From the NCBI RefSeq assembly GCF_007858275.1, contig NZ_VFEV01000005.1, forward strand, positions 1 to 64,000: a stretch of 64,000 nt of DNA, given 5' to 3'. Position numbers and translations under genes: made by a program. The notes under the pieces were generated by a model, which had not been told where the DNA came from, did no database searches, and was given only the letters and a program-made list of their open reading frames with translations. Numbering within the stretch: the stretch's first letter is position 1; each line of letters begins with the position of its first letter. Positions 37,599 to 47,092 of this stretch are shown here, piece by piece. Source of the DNA: Pseudomonas proteolytica (GTDB taxonomy: Bacteria; Pseudomonadota; Gammaproteobacteria; Pseudomonadales; Pseudomonadaceae).

Positions 37599-40500
37599 AA
37601 CCGCTCCGGCAGGCTGAACCCGCTCAGCACACGGCTCTTGAACGGGTTGAAGGCGCTGTTGGCCCGCAACTCATAAGCGATGCTGGCGCCATCGACCCGC
37701 AGACGCAGGTTGAAGCGATCCGGCGAATTGCCCGCCGAAAGCTCCGATTGCTCCAGCAGGCGGAACCACGCCCACGGGCCATCCAGGGTCACGCCCGAAC
37801 GTCCGCTGGCGGCTGGCGGCATGATCGAGATCCGCACCCCGCCGCTGCTGCCGGGGTTCGGCCACTGCATCGCCACCGGCCGGCTCGGGCCGTGGTCGTA
37901 GCTCAGTTGCTGGCCGTCGAGGTCGAGCAGGAACTGGGTGATGGTCGCGTCCATCGCCACAGGCTTGAGCTCGAAACGCACGATGGGCTGCGTGCCCCCC
38001 GCACGGAAGAACGCATCACGAATGGTCGCCGCACGCTGGAAGGTTTGCAGCACACCCGGCGCGATCCCGAGTTTCTGCGCCGCCCCCGGCTGCCAGCGCC
38101 AGGTCTGCGCGGAGGTGTCGACGTAGGGCTGCAGGTACTTGCGGAAGTAGTTGTCCATCACCCCGCCCACCCCGAAGAACTGACCGAAGTCGTCCAGGGT
38201 GGCATCGCGGGCACTGCCAGGGGACATCGGGTAACGGCCGGCCAGGGACTGGCGGTATACGTTGACCACTTCGCTGACCCAGGCCGCGTTCAGTTGATTG
38301 CGCACCCCACCCATCATGCTGTTGGTGGTGGAGTTGACCACCGACTTGACCATGCCTTGCACCAGCGGCGGCTGGCGCTCGGCATTCAGGCTGACCCGCG
38401 TGGCGGCGGCAGCGGCCTGGTTCTTGGCTTCGCCGAGCAAGGCATCGCCACTGGCACCGACCATGGCGCTGACCTGCACATACAGCGCATTCATGTCCGC
38501 CAACAGGCCGTCGATGGCCGCCGGCTCGCCTTCGTTCTTGGCGACGATGCTGTTGAGTTCGGCAAAGTGCGCGGTCACCGGGTCTTCGCTGAGGGCTGGC
38601 GCGCTGGCCGCCGGTTGCGCCTCGCCGAGCAGGCTGCCGAGGCGCTCCTTGAGCTTGTCGACACCCCCTTCCACTGGCACGCCCTTGGCAGCCAGTTGGC
38701 GCTCTTCAGCCTGCAGATCGGTTTCCTTGGCCACCGCCACCAGCAGCTTTTTCAGGGGCGAGGTCGGGCCGGAAATCACCCGCAATACGTCGGCCGCCTG
38801 GGCCACGCTGGTGATGGGCACAAAGTCGATATCGGCCAGCAAGGCGTCCCACTGGCGCTGATAGTCCTGGAAATACAGGCGCCGCACATCGGCGGCAAGG
38901 CTGGCGACGTTCTGTTGATCCGCCGGTGCATGCCCCAATACCCATTGCTCTTCAGCCAGGGTGCCGGCCTGGTTCAGGCTGGTCAGCAAAAAACCCTGGC
39001 GATAGCCCTTGGCAGTAAAAAACCCACTCAATGGCTCGCCCAGCGGCTTGCCACTTTTGCGGCTGAATACCAGTGCGGCATCGCGGCCGGCAGCTTCGTT
39101 GATGCGAAAATCCGTCACGCCTTCGGGTAGCTTGTGGCGCTTGACCCGGTCGTATACACGCTGGGCCACCGGCAGTTGTTGCAGCTGCCGACGCAAGTCA
39201 TCGATCAGCCGTGGGTCGAGTCGCGCATTCGGTGGGTGACGATCGAACAACGCCTGCAAGTGCCCGGTCAGTGCCTGGCGCTGGTCGGCGGGCAGGTCGC
39301 GTGGCAGGTTGCGGTCCCAGTCCAGGGCGATCCAGGCCTTGATGAAGTCCGGGTCGTAATGCTCGCTGTCAGCCAGCATCAGGTAGGCCTTCAAGCCTTC
39401 GTAGAGGAAGTCGGAACTGCCGCCGCTGTGCAGTTGCTCTTCGATGCGCGTTACCAGGCGCGGGGCGAACACCGCGATCAGCAGTTTGCGATAGACACTG
39501 GCAGATTCGGCTTCGAGCATGTCGCCCTGATACAGCCCCAGGCCTTCGGACCAGCTTGGCGAATCGCCCGCCAGGTTCTTCACCGCGTTGAGCAGCGGCA
39601 ACACGGCCAGCACCTCGCGCTGTGCCGGGCTCAGGGTCTGCACGGCCTGGCCCAGTGGAGCGACCTTGTGGTCGACCTGGGCGATATACGCCTGGTTCGC
39701 GCGATAACTCACCCACCACAGCGTACTGAACACCAACACCACCGCCACGGTGGCGGCCAGGACGCCACGGGCCAGCCATTTGCGACGGCGCTCGACCTTC
39801 GGGTTGACCCCCACCAGGCCACGCTCGGCAAAGGCCACGGCGCTGAACAGCTTTTCGATGAAATAACTGCGCCCGGTGCCGCTCTGGCGCGCCAGGTGCT
39901 GGCGGTCGAGGTTCATGCTCTGGGCCATGGCGCCGATCAGGCGATCGATCGGGCTGCCTTCCTGGGTGCCGCTGGTGAAATAGACGCCGCGCAGCAGCAC
40001 GCGCTCTTCAAACGCATTGGGCTTGAATACGCCTTCGAGGAAGCCTTGCAGGCAATCCTTCAGGGCACCGAACTGCTGCGGGAAGCCGTAGATCAGGTCG
40101 CGCCGCGCCGGGTCGCGCTCCTGTTGCAGGCGCTCCACCAAGCGCTCGTTGAGGCGTTGCTCCAGGCCGGCGAATTCGCTTTGCAAATGGGCCAACGGGC
40201 TGTCGCTGTGCTTGCCGTCGTCCAGGGCAAAGGTCATGCCCCACACCTGGGCGCGGTCTTCCTTGCTCAGGTTGTCGAAAAACTCCATGAAGCCCGGCAC
40301 CAGGTCGAGCTTGGTCAGCATCAGGTAGATCGGGAAGCGCACGCCCAACTGGGTGTACAACTCCTGGATGCGCAGGCGGATCGCTGCTGCATGGGCGGCG
40401 CGCTCGGCGTCGCTGCCCAGCAGCAGGTCCGAGAGGCTGATGGCGATAAAGGCGCCGTCGATCGGGCGACGGGCGCGCTGCTTTTTCAGCAGGTCGAGAA

Positions 40501-41095
40501 AGCCCAGCCAGGCCGCTTTATCCACCGTGGAGTTGCTGTCCTGGGTGGTGTAGCGCCCGGCGGTGTCCAGCAGCACGGCTTGATCGGTAAACCACCAATC
40601 GCAATTGCGCGTACCGCCCACGCCCCGCACCGCGCCGGCACCCAACTGGGCGGCCAGGGGGAAATGCAGCCCGGAGTTGACCAGCGCGGTGGTCTTGCCC
40701 GAGCCCGGTGGGCCGATGATCACGTACCACGGCAACTCGTAGAGGTTGCGCCGCTCGTCACCGCCCAGCTTGGCCTTTTTCAGTAACGCCAGGGCTTCGT
40801 CCATGCGCTGGCGCAGGGTGGCCAGTTCTTCTGCGGTGGCAACGCTGTTGGGGTCGACCGGGGTTTCGGCGGCCAGGCTGCGCATCACTTCGCCAGCCTG
40901 GCGCCGGGCCTGGATGATGCGAAACACGCGGTAGGCGATCCACACCGCGAAGACCAGGATGATCAGTGCCCAGCGCCGGCCTTCGGGGACCAGCACGTCG
41001 AGCAACGGCCCGACAAACCAGATGATCAGGCCCAGGGCAATCAGGCCCAGCACAGGGATCACCCAGCGAATCATGAAACTGAAAAACGCCTTCAC
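37595..41095 (-). CDS. tssM: T6SS membrane-complex protein TssM (IcmF)
   Basis: A 1166-residue inner-membrane protein. Two N-terminal helices lie within residues about 7-58, and a third is near residue 430 (VLAATVAVVLVFSTLWWV). Between them is a cytoplasmic NTPase-like domain with an intact Walker A GPPGSGKTT (128-136). The large periplasmic C-terminal part contacts TssJ and ends in the conserved beta-sandwich (VTLDGPWAWFRLLEQSE). With TssL and TssJ it forms the trans-envelope complex. The start overlaps tssL by four bases. Confidence 0.97.
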   Translation of the reverse strand: MKAFFSFMIRWVIPVLGLIALGLIIWFVGPLLDVLVPEGRRWALIILVFAVWIAYRVFRIIQARRQAGEVMRSLAAETPVDPNSVATAEELATLRQRMDEALALLKKAKLGGDERRNLYELPWYVIIGPPGSGKTTALVNSGLHFPLAAQLGAGAVRGVGGTRNCDWWFTDQAVLLDTAGRYTTQDSNSTVDKAAWLGFLDLLKKQRARRPIDGAFIAISLSDLLLGSDAERAAHAAAIRLRIQELYTQLGVRFPIYLMLTKLDLVPGFMEFFDNLSKEDRAQVWGMTFALDDGKHSDSPLAHLQSEFAGLEQRLNERLVERLQQERDPARRDLIYGFPQQFGALKDCLQGFLEGVFKPNAFEERVLLRGVYFTSGTQEGSPIDRLIGAMAQSMNLDRQHLARQSGTGRSYFIEKLFSAVAFAERGLVGVNPKVERRRKWLARGVLAATVAVVLVFSTLWWVSYRANQAYIAQVDHKVAPLGQAVQTLSPAQREVLAVLPLLNAVKNLAGDSPSWSEGLGLYQGDMLEAESASVYRKLLIAVFAPRLVTRIEEQLHSGGSSDFLYEGLKAYLMLADSEHYDPDFIKAWIALDWDRNLPRDLPADQRQALTGHLQALFDRHPPNARLDPRLIDDLRRQLQQLPVAQRVYDRVKRHKLPEGVTDFRINEAAGRDAALVFSRKSGKPLGEPLSGFFTAKGYRQGFLLTSLNQAGTLAEEQWVLGHAPADQQNVASLAADVRRLYFQDYQRQWDALLADIDFVPITSVAQAADVLRVISGPTSPLKKLLVAVAKETDLQAEERQLAAKGVPVEGGVDKLKERLGSLLGEAQPAASAPALSEDPVTAHFAELNSIVAKNEGEPAAIDGLLADMNALYVQVSAMVGASGDALLGEAKNQAAAAATRVSLNAERQPPLVQGMVKSVVNSTTNSMMGGVRNQLNAAWVSEVVNVYRQSLAGRYPMSPGSARDATLDDFGQFFGVGGVMDNYFRKYLQPYVDTSAQTWRWQPGAAQKLGIAPGVLQTFQRAATIRDAFFRAGGTQPIVRFELKPVAMDATITQFLLDLDGQQLSYDHGPSRPVAMQWPNPGSSGGVRISIMPPAASGRSGVTLDGPWAWFRLLEQSELSAGNSPDRFNLRLRVDGASIAYELRANSAFNPFKSRVLSGFSLPERL

Positions 41096-42381
41096 TCGAC
41101 GCCCTCCGCCAATACGGTGATTTCAACCCGACGATTGCGGGCACGGCCTTCGGCTGTGGCGTTGGTCGCCACCGGCTCGGTATCGCTGCGCCCCTCGGCG
41201 CTGAAACGCTCGCCCTGGCCGGTCTTGGCCGCGAGAATCTCCAGTACCGACTTGGCCCGCGCTTCGGACAAGGCCCAGTTGGACGGGAAACGCAGGGTGG
41301 CAATCGGGCGGTTATCGCTGTGCCCGGTCACGCGCACCTGGCCCTTGACCTTGCGGATGGCATCGGCGATGCGCAGCATCAGGGGCTGGTAGTCATCGAC
41401 AATGCTCGAGCTGGCGGAAGCGAACAGCTCATCGCCACGGATCGTCACCACGGAGCGGTCAACGGCATCTTCCACCGCGACCCGGCCTGCCTTGATGTCT
41501 TCCACCAGAAAGCCCGCCAGGCGCGGGCGCTCGATGATTTTCGGCTGCGCCACCGGGCGGTCGATGGCCTGCACCGGGATTTCCCCCAGGGCATGGATGT
41601 TCTTGAACACCGGCTCGGCATCCGACGCCAGCTTCAGGCGCAAGCCAAACAACAGCGCCAGCAACAACGCCAGGCCGATGGCGACTGCAATCCACGGCGG
41701 CATGAATTGCGCCAGGCGATCACGGGCCACGGTCACGCCGCGCCAATGGGGCGACAACTCGCGCTCATGCTCGCCACGGGCACTGCGAATCGCCGCCGCC
41801 GTGCGTTCACGCAACGCTTCCAACTGGCTGCGCCCGTCGTTCATCACCCGGTAGCGGCCTTCGAAACCCAGGCACATGCACAGGTACAACAGCTCCAGCA
41901 GATACAGGCGCTCGCGCGGGCTTTGCAGGCAGTGATCCAACAGCTGGAAGACCTTTTCGCCGCCCCAGGCTTCGTTGTGCACGGTGATCAACAAGCTCTG
42001 CTTGCCCCAGTCACTGGCGCTGCCCCAGGGGGTGCTCAGCACCGCTTCATCGAGGGCGGTGCACAGCGCGTAGCGCGCCAGCAGTACCTCGTTACGGGCC
42101 ACGCCGGCCGCCTCGGCGCGTTCTTCGAACTGGCGCAGGTAGGCCAGCAACTGCGCACGCAGGCTCGATGGCGCGGGATGGGCGATGGTGTTGCGCAGGC
42201 GTGTCAGCAACGCCAGCAACGGGCCGGCGGCGCTTTCCAGGGGGTTGAGGCCCTGGCTTTTGCCGGTGAGGATCGGCGCCGCCGGCATCGACAAAGGCGC
42301 CGGTTCTGCGCGTGCAGGCTCCGGCGCACGGCCACCCGGGCGCGGCATGAACTGGGTGCGGTCGTCATCATTGGGATGCAT
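41092..42381 (-). CDS. tssL: T6SS membrane-complex protein TssL with OmpA-like peptidoglycan-binding domain
   Basis: A 429-residue protein. A DotU/IcmH cytoplasmic domain (about 50-215; YALCTALDEAVLSTPWG and CLGFEGRYRV) is followed by one transmembrane helix (about 230-248, WIAVAIGLALLLALLFGL). A C-terminal OmpA-like domain (about 310-425; VTGHSDNRPI and LSEARAKSVLEIL) probably fixes the complex to peptidoglycan. This is the extended TssL form typical of H1-type systems. A gap of six bases separates it from tssK. Confidence 0.96.
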   Translation of the reverse strand: MHPNDDDRTQFMPRPGGRAPEPARAEPAPLSMPAAPILTGKSQGLNPLESAAGPLLALLTRLRNTIAHPAPSSLRAQLLAYLRQFEERAEAAGVARNEVLLARYALCTALDEAVLSTPWGSASDWGKQSLLITVHNEAWGGEKVFQLLDHCLQSPRERLYLLELLYLCMCLGFEGRYRVMNDGRSQLEALRERTAAAIRSARGEHERELSPHWRGVTVARDRLAQFMPPWIAVAIGLALLLALLFGLRLKLASDAEPVFKNIHALGEIPVQAIDRPVAQPKIIERPRLAGFLVEDIKAGRVAVEDAVDRSVVTIRGDELFASASSSIVDDYQPLMLRIADAIRKVKGQVRVTGHSDNRPIATLRFPSNWALSEARAKSVLEILAAKTGQGERFSAEGRSDTEPVATNATAEGRARNRRVEITVLAEGVE

Positions 42382-42387
42382 CGCGGA

Positions 42388-43722
42388 TTATCCTCGGATC
42401 GCCCAGAAGGCCAGGTTCAAGCCCGGGAACTGCCCGGCGATATGGAAGGCAAAGCCGCCGGAGTGGATCAACTGCTGCCAGTGTTCGCTGCCGCGGTCCA
42501 GTTCGTAGTAGGTGGAGCCCGCGTGATACGGGATCTGGCGTGGCGCCACCGGCAGCGGCAGCAGGCCGATGCCCGGCAGTTGCAGGTTGACCAGGTCGCG
42601 GATGTGCTCCACCGAGCCGACCTTGCTCTGCTGGCCGAAGCGCGCACGCAGGGTTTCGCCCGGCACATCGGCACGGACCACGAGGATGAAGCTGGCGCTG
42701 TCGATCAGGGTTTTATCCGCCAGCATTGCCACGTGCACGCCGTAGGCTTTCTCGACAATCGGGATAGGCGTGGCCTTGCTGTCGATCAGCATCGACAGCG
42801 CCTCGCGCAGGGCCTGCATCACCGGGGCGAAGCTCAGGGCCAGGTCGTCATGCTGATAGCGCGGGTATTCCTCAGGGCGCCGCCCTGAGGTGGAGAACGT
42901 CGAGAACTCGCCGGCCAGGCTTACCAGCTCACTGAAGAAACGCTCCGGGTGCAGCGGGCTCAACTGGCTCAGGTGCTGGATCAGCGGCTGGGCGCGGTTG
43001 ACCAGTTGCAACAGCATGAAGTCGGCAATCTCTGAAGCGCCACCGGCACCCGACGCCACCACGCGTCCGGCCAGGGCTTCGCCGCGCTGGTGCAGCAGGC
43101 CCAGCAGTTCACTGCGAAAAGCCGTCAGCGGTTTGCTCGCCGCCACATCGAGCACCGGCGGGATGTAGCTGTCATCCAGCACCAGGGCGCGGTCGGCGCG
43201 CTTTTCCTTGATGCGTACCAGGCCGATGGCGGCGTAGTCACTGATGCCATCGGCGCCGGTGAGCAAGCGCAAGGCACGGGAACCGACGGCCACCGGTGCG
43301 CGGTTTTCGAAAGGTGCGTTGTCATCGCGCACCTCGCGCACCTGGCTCAGGTAACGCGCGGCGCCCAGGGGCTCGCCTTCGTCTACCGTGTCGCGGGCGC
43401 CGGCACGCTTGAGCGGCAAGGCCAGGTACACCAGGCCGTCACGCAAGTTGTCGTCGATATTCAGCGGGCTCGGCGCCAGGTCGTCCTGGGGAATATTGAA
43501 CGGCGTGCCATCGGGCAACAGGCCACGGGCCGAGACAATCGCCAGCTTGCCCTGGGCCAGCAGGCCCTGGTCGATCAGCAGTTCGCAAAACCCCCAGGCG
43601 CCGGCCGACAGCGGACGGCTGCGGGCATCGATCAGGTTTTCCAGGTAACGGTCATGCTGCTGGAAGTGCTGCGTTCCGATGAACATGCCTTCCGACCAGA
43701 CCACGCGATTGTTCCAGGACAT
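42388..43722 (-). CDS. tssK: T6SS baseplate adaptor TssK
   Basis: A 444-residue TssK (ImpJ/VasE) with the family start MSWNNRVVWSEGMFIGTQHF and the shoulder and head domains of full length. It is trimeric and links the TssFGE wedge to the TssLM membrane complex. It lies 18 bp after tssJ. Confidence 0.96.
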   Translation of the reverse strand: MSWNNRVVWSEGMFIGTQHFQQHDRYLENLIDARSRPLSAGAWGFCELLIDQGLLAQGKLAIVSARGLLPDGTPFNIPQDDLAPSPLNIDDNLRDGLVYLALPLKRAGARDTVDEGEPLGAARYLSQVREVRDDNAPFENRAPVAVGSRALRLLTGADGISDYAAIGLVRIKEKRADRALVLDDSYIPPVLDVAASKPLTAFRSELLGLLHQRGEALAGRVVASGAGGASEIADFMLLQLVNRAQPLIQHLSQLSPLHPERFFSELVSLAGEFSTFSTSGRRPEEYPRYQHDDLALSFAPVMQALREALSMLIDSKATPIPIVEKAYGVHVAMLADKTLIDSASFILVVRADVPGETLRARFGQQSKVGSVEHIRDLVNLQLPGIGLLPLPVAPRQIPYHAGSTYYELDRGSEHWQQLIHSGGFAFHIAGQFPGLNLAFWAIRG

Positions 43723-43740
43723 GGGGGCTCCGATTGCTTC

Positions 43741-44244
43741 TTATTGGGCAGGACTGGATGGGGCAACGCTGAGGTGCGCACGTACGGCGCGCACATCAAG
43801 GCTGATCTGGTATTCGCTGGCCTGGCGGGGCGGCACGCTGAGTACCGTGCGCCATTGCGCACGGTCCAGTTCGCGATAGCCCACCAGCAGGCCGATCTGC
43901 CGGGTGGCCGGGTCGAGGTCGCGCTGCAGGCTCAATTGCTGGCCGGGCTGGATCACCACTTCATCCTGGTCCAGCAGGTCCAGGCCGAGGGTCGGCTGGG
44001 CGCGATCCGCCAGGGCGAAGTAATCGGCACGACTGAAGGTCGCGGCGTTTTTCAATTCGAAAATCCGTACCCGCACCGGCGCTGGCTGGCCCGTGTGACC
44101 GGGGTTGAGGCCGCTGATGGCATGGAAATGCAGCTCGACGCTGGCAGTGTCGATTTGTGCCTCTGGCGCGGGCGGCGCAGCATCCTTGGCACAGGCCGTC
44201 AGCAGCAACAGGCCGGCGGCCGCGAGTAAAAACCTGGAAATCAT
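43741..44244 (-). CDS. tssJ: T6SS outer-membrane lipoprotein TssJ
   Basis: A 167-residue lipoprotein with signal ISRFLLAAAGLLLLTAC, lipobox LTAC and Lys-Asp after the Cys. The transthyretin-like beta-sandwich (ELHFHAISGLNPGHTGQPAP; VRVRIFELKNAATFSRADYF) is typical of TssJ. It anchors the TssM periplasmic domain at the outer membrane. Asp at +3 rather than +2 fits outer-membrane sorting. Confidence 0.94.
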   Translation of the reverse strand: MISRFLLAAAGLLLLTACAKDAAPPAPEAQIDTASVELHFHAISGLNPGHTGQPAPVRVRIFELKNAATFSRADYFALADRAQPTLGLDLLDQDEVVIQPGQQLSLQRDLDPATRQIGLLVGYRELDRAQWRTVLSVPPRQASEYQISLDVRAVRAHLSVAPSSPAQ

Positions 44245-44287
44245 CCTGCGTCCTCAATGACGTATGTGGCTGTCCGTTGTTCCAGTT

Positions 44288-45616
44288 TCAGCGCCGCTGG
44301 CGGGCGCTGTGTGCTTCATAGGCCCGGCTGAATTCACGGCCGAACAGGTCCTGGAAATCCTCCTGGGCCTCACGGGAAATACTGTTGTAGAGCTCGGTGA
44401 ACTGTTGCCAGTACTGGGCCTGGCGCGAACCGTTGAACAGGCTCGACAGCCCGCCGGGCTTGCCCATGCGCTCTTCCAGTTGAGCGGGTTCGAAGCGTGT
44501 TAGCAGATGTTTGATGGCCGCTTCGACACCGGCCATCACCGCCAGTTGGTGGGCCCGCAGGTCGTCGAAACTGTCGCGCACGGCCAGGTCCGGCGCCATA
44601 AACGCTTGGTTGCCGTGGCGAAGCAGCAGCAGTAACGCTTCGTCGGCATTCGGGGCGAATTTCAACGGATTGTTTTCCACCGGCTGGATCGTCGTCTGCT
44701 GCATGCGGAACTCGCCCTTGAGGCTGCTGCGCGCACGTAATACGTCGATCAGGCCTTCGACCATCAGCCGGTAGCTGCGGCCGATACTTTCCATCTGCGC
44801 CTCTGCCTGGGCCTTGTCCAGGCGCAGGTGATCAAGACCGGCACCGCGCAGGAAGGCTTGCAGCAAATCGGGCTGGGTGGCGTCTGCCAGCGGCAGCGAG
44901 CGCTCGACCACAGGAGGTTCAGGCGGTGCGAGGGGCGGTGGCGTGCTGAGCGGCGGCGCAGGTGTTTCGCCAAGCAGGTCCCAGTCTTCCGGAATCACCG
45001 AGCCCGGGGTCGCCGGCTTCTCGGGCACAGGCACGTTAACAGCGACCGGCGGGCGAAAATCATGCTGCTCGGCCGGCACATGGTCAGGCTGGCTGGGCGG
45101 CGGCACGGCCGTTGGTGTGAGGAAATCGAACAAGTCCGGCAGCGTATCCATCGACGACGCGCCCTGGAACTGCGGCGCAATCACCGGGGTGCTTGGCAGC
45201 GGCGCGGCTACCCCCGCACCCTGGCGGCCCATGAGCGCTTCGAAACTGTTGGAGGCGTCGGCGGCGAAAGGCTGGGAGCCTGTCACGTTCACCCCGGAAT
45301 CAATCCGTGCCTGGATCTCGTAATCGCCGATCCGGATCAACTCGCCATCTTGCAATGGCTCGCTGTTTCCCCGGCGCAAACGAATACCGGCATTAACCAA
45401 TTCCACACCATTAGTACTGTTATCGGTTAGATAGTAACGGCCATCTTTGTATTGAATAACGCAATGTTGCGCGGAGACCAAACGTTCTGGATCAGGCAAT
45501 ATCCAGTCGTTTTCACTAGAGCGGCCAATAGCCATCACTCCATTATCCATGGACTTTTCCGGACATTGACCTGGGGTGATCTTGTGATAACTAGTGATAG
45601 TCAAACACAGTGACAT
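44288..45616 (-). CDS. fha1: T6SS FHA-domain scaffold Fha (TagH)
   Basis: A 442-residue protein whose N-terminal FHA domain (about 25-100) shows the phosphothreonine-binding pattern IGRSSENDWILPD, SAQHCVIQ and TDNSTNGVEL. A Pro-rich linker follows (about 150-260), then the C-terminal T6SS-FHA domain. In PAO1, Fha1 is the target of PpkA/PppA and its phosphorylation starts assembly. It is first in the leftward operon. ATG 45616 has a perfect AAGGAGG site; the open frame upstream to 45754 lies in the control region. Confidence 0.95.
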   Translation of the reverse strand: MSLCLTITSYHKITPGQCPEKSMDNGVMAIGRSSENDWILPDPERLVSAQHCVIQYKDGRYYLTDNSTNGVELVNAGIRLRRGNSEPLQDGELIRIGDYEIQARIDSGVNVTGSQPFAADASNSFEALMGRQGAGVAAPLPSTPVIAPQFQGASSMDTLPDLFDFLTPTAVPPPSQPDHVPAEQHDFRPPVAVNVPVPEKPATPGSVIPEDWDLLGETPAPPLSTPPPLAPPEPPVVERSLPLADATQPDLLQAFLRGAGLDHLRLDKAQAEAQMESIGRSYRLMVEGLIDVLRARSSLKGEFRMQQTTIQPVENNPLKFAPNADEALLLLLRHGNQAFMAPDLAVRDSFDDLRAHQLAVMAGVEAAIKHLLTRFEPAQLEERMGKPGGLSSLFNGSRQAQYWQQFTELYNSISREAQEDFQDLFGREFSRAYEAHSARQRR

Positions 45617-46018
45617 CTTGCCTCCTTGCTGAACCTCACGCGCGGTCGGCCAAGGGAAATACTTTCCCAAGCGCGTCTCGACAAATCCTTTAAACAACCT
45701 TAGAAGCCTGCTTTTACCAGCATGATCGCTGATCTTAACCGGCAAATGTGACAAAAATCCTCAGGCAGCGCCTACTTTGACCCACGGGTCGCATAGGATG
45801 TTAAACACCGCACATCTGTCACACAGGGCGAATAGCTTACCTTGACAACGCATAACTACTACACCAAAAATGCACAACTTCTTGAAGATAAGTAGTGGCA
45901 CATTGAAATCAATGTGCTGGCCTGACCAAGAAAACATGCCGATAAATTGCGCAACTAAACCGCGCAACTAACGCATGCACTGCCCGAGACTAAAGGGCCG
46001 ATATGGAGATCGAATTTA
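45617..46018. promoter_or_regulatory. Divergent control region of the two T6SS operons
   Basis: 402 bases between fha1 and tssA, clearly more AT-rich than the flanking genes. It holds a 20-bp perfect palindrome (45898-45917) and two direct repeats gcgcaactaa (45949-45958 and 45962-45971). The fha1 leader on the minus strand has several GGA motifs (in gaggatt, aaggatt, gggaaa and at the ribosome site), and the tssA site is itself atGGAgat. In P. aeruginosa, RsmA blocks H1-T6SS translation through GGA motifs, so the same control is a reasonable inference here. I do not see a convincing sigma54 -24/-12 element. Confidence 0.65.
45898..45917. promoter_or_regulatory. 20-bp perfect palindrome, candidate operator
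   Basis: GCACATTGA-AA-TCAATGTGC: perfect 9-bp arms around two bases, about 100 bp before the tssA start and 280 bp before fha1. It has the shape of a site for a dimeric helix-turn-helix regulator. The regulator is unknown. Confidence 0.55.
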
Positions 46019-47038
46019 GTGGATGTGCCGTTGCTGCTCACCGCTGTTTCCGCGACTTTGCCGTGTGGCGAAGACCTGGAATATGACGCGGATTTCCTGC
46101 ACTTGGAACGTGCTGCCCAGGGTCAACCCGAGCGCAGCATGGGCGACGCTATTTTGCCCGCCGAGCCCCCAGACTGGCGCAGCATCCAGCAACAGAGCCT
46201 GGACTTGCTGCAGCGCAGCAAAGACCTGCGCATCACCCATTTTTTGCTGCAAAGCTCCCTCGCCCTGCAAGGCGTCGGCGGGCTGGCCAGCGCCCTCACC
46301 CTGATCAGCGAACTGCTCCAGCAGTACTGGGCCGACCTGCATCCGCGCCTGGATGCCGATGACGACAACGATCCCACCGTACGCATCAATGCCCTCGCCG
46401 GATTGACCTGCGACACGAACATCCGCCTGCTGCGCGAAAGCGTGCTTACGCGCTCGCGAGCGTTCGGCGCCGTGAGCCTGCGTGGTGCCCTGAATGCCAG
46501 CGGCCTGCAAAGTTTTCCCGGCGAAAGCATCGGTGCCGAGCAACTGGCCGCCGCCTTCCTCGACAGCGACCCGGAGCCGTTGCAAGCCACCCACGCCGCC
46601 CTGGTCGAGGCCCGTGCGGCCTGTGAAAACATCGAAAAATACGTCAGCGAGCAAGTCGGTTCCGCCCAGGGCGTGGACCTCGGCGCGCTGAAACATCCGC
46701 TCAAGCAGGCTCTGCAGATTTTCAGCCAGTTCACTGCACAGAGCGACGACAGCCGTGAACCCGAGGTGGTCAGTGACGACAGCCACGCCTCGGTCGAACA
46801 CGCTGGCGCCCCTGCAGCCCCCCGCAATGCTGGCGAGATCGCCAGCCGCGACGAGGTGCTGCGCGACCTGGACCGGATCCTTGCGTACTACACCCGGCAC
46901 GAGCCTTCCAGCCCGCTGCCGGTACTGTTGAACCGGGCGAAAAACCTGGTGCACGCCGATTTTGCGGCCATCGTGCGCAATCTGATTCCCGACGGCATGT
47001 CCCAATTTGAAAACCTGCGTGGCCCGGACGGCGAGTAA
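46019..47038 (+). CDS. tssA: T6SS assembly chaperone/cap protein TssA
   Basis: A 339-residue protein of the ImpA_N family (DVPLLLTAVSATLPCGEDLEYD; AEPPDWRSIQQQSLDLL; YWADLHPRLDADDDNDPTVR), with the shorter C-terminal region of H1-type TssA1. It helps assemble the baseplate and sheath. Translation starts at GTG 46019 with a GGAG site 10 bases upstream. No in-frame ATG precedes the conserved start. First gene of the rightward operon. Confidence 0.94.
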   Translation: MDVPLLLTAVSATLPCGEDLEYDADFLHLERAAQGQPERSMGDAILPAEPPDWRSIQQQSLDLLQRSKDLRITHFLLQSSLALQGVGGLASALTLISELLQQYWADLHPRLDADDDNDPTVRINALAGLTCDTNIRLLRESVLTRSRAFGAVSLRGALNASGLQSFPGESIGAEQLAAAFLDSDPEPLQATHAALVEARAACENIEKYVSEQVGSAQGVDLGALKHPLKQALQIFSQFTAQSDDSREPEVVSDDSHASVEHAGAPAAPRNAGEIASRDEVLRDLDRILAYYTRHEPSSPLPVLLNRAKNLVHADFAAIVRNLIPDGMSQFENLRGPDGE

Positions 47039-47092
47039 GTCGCCAGGCTTTGCAGTAACAACACCGTCGCTCAAGCGACCAGGAGCAGCAAC

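Noticed and set aside
37748..39130. Long plus-strand open frames within tssM, ppkA and tagR
   Set aside because: They are opposite to genes with convincing family motifs and have no ribosome sites or recognisable products.
45617..45754. N-terminal extension of Fha from 45754
   Set aside because: The ATG at 45616 has a perfect AAGGAGG ribosome site and the FHA domain begins normally from there.
45897..45916. Sigma54-type -24/-12 promoter at tggcacattgaaatc
   Set aside because: TGGCAC is present but no GC-containing -12 element follows at the required spacing.
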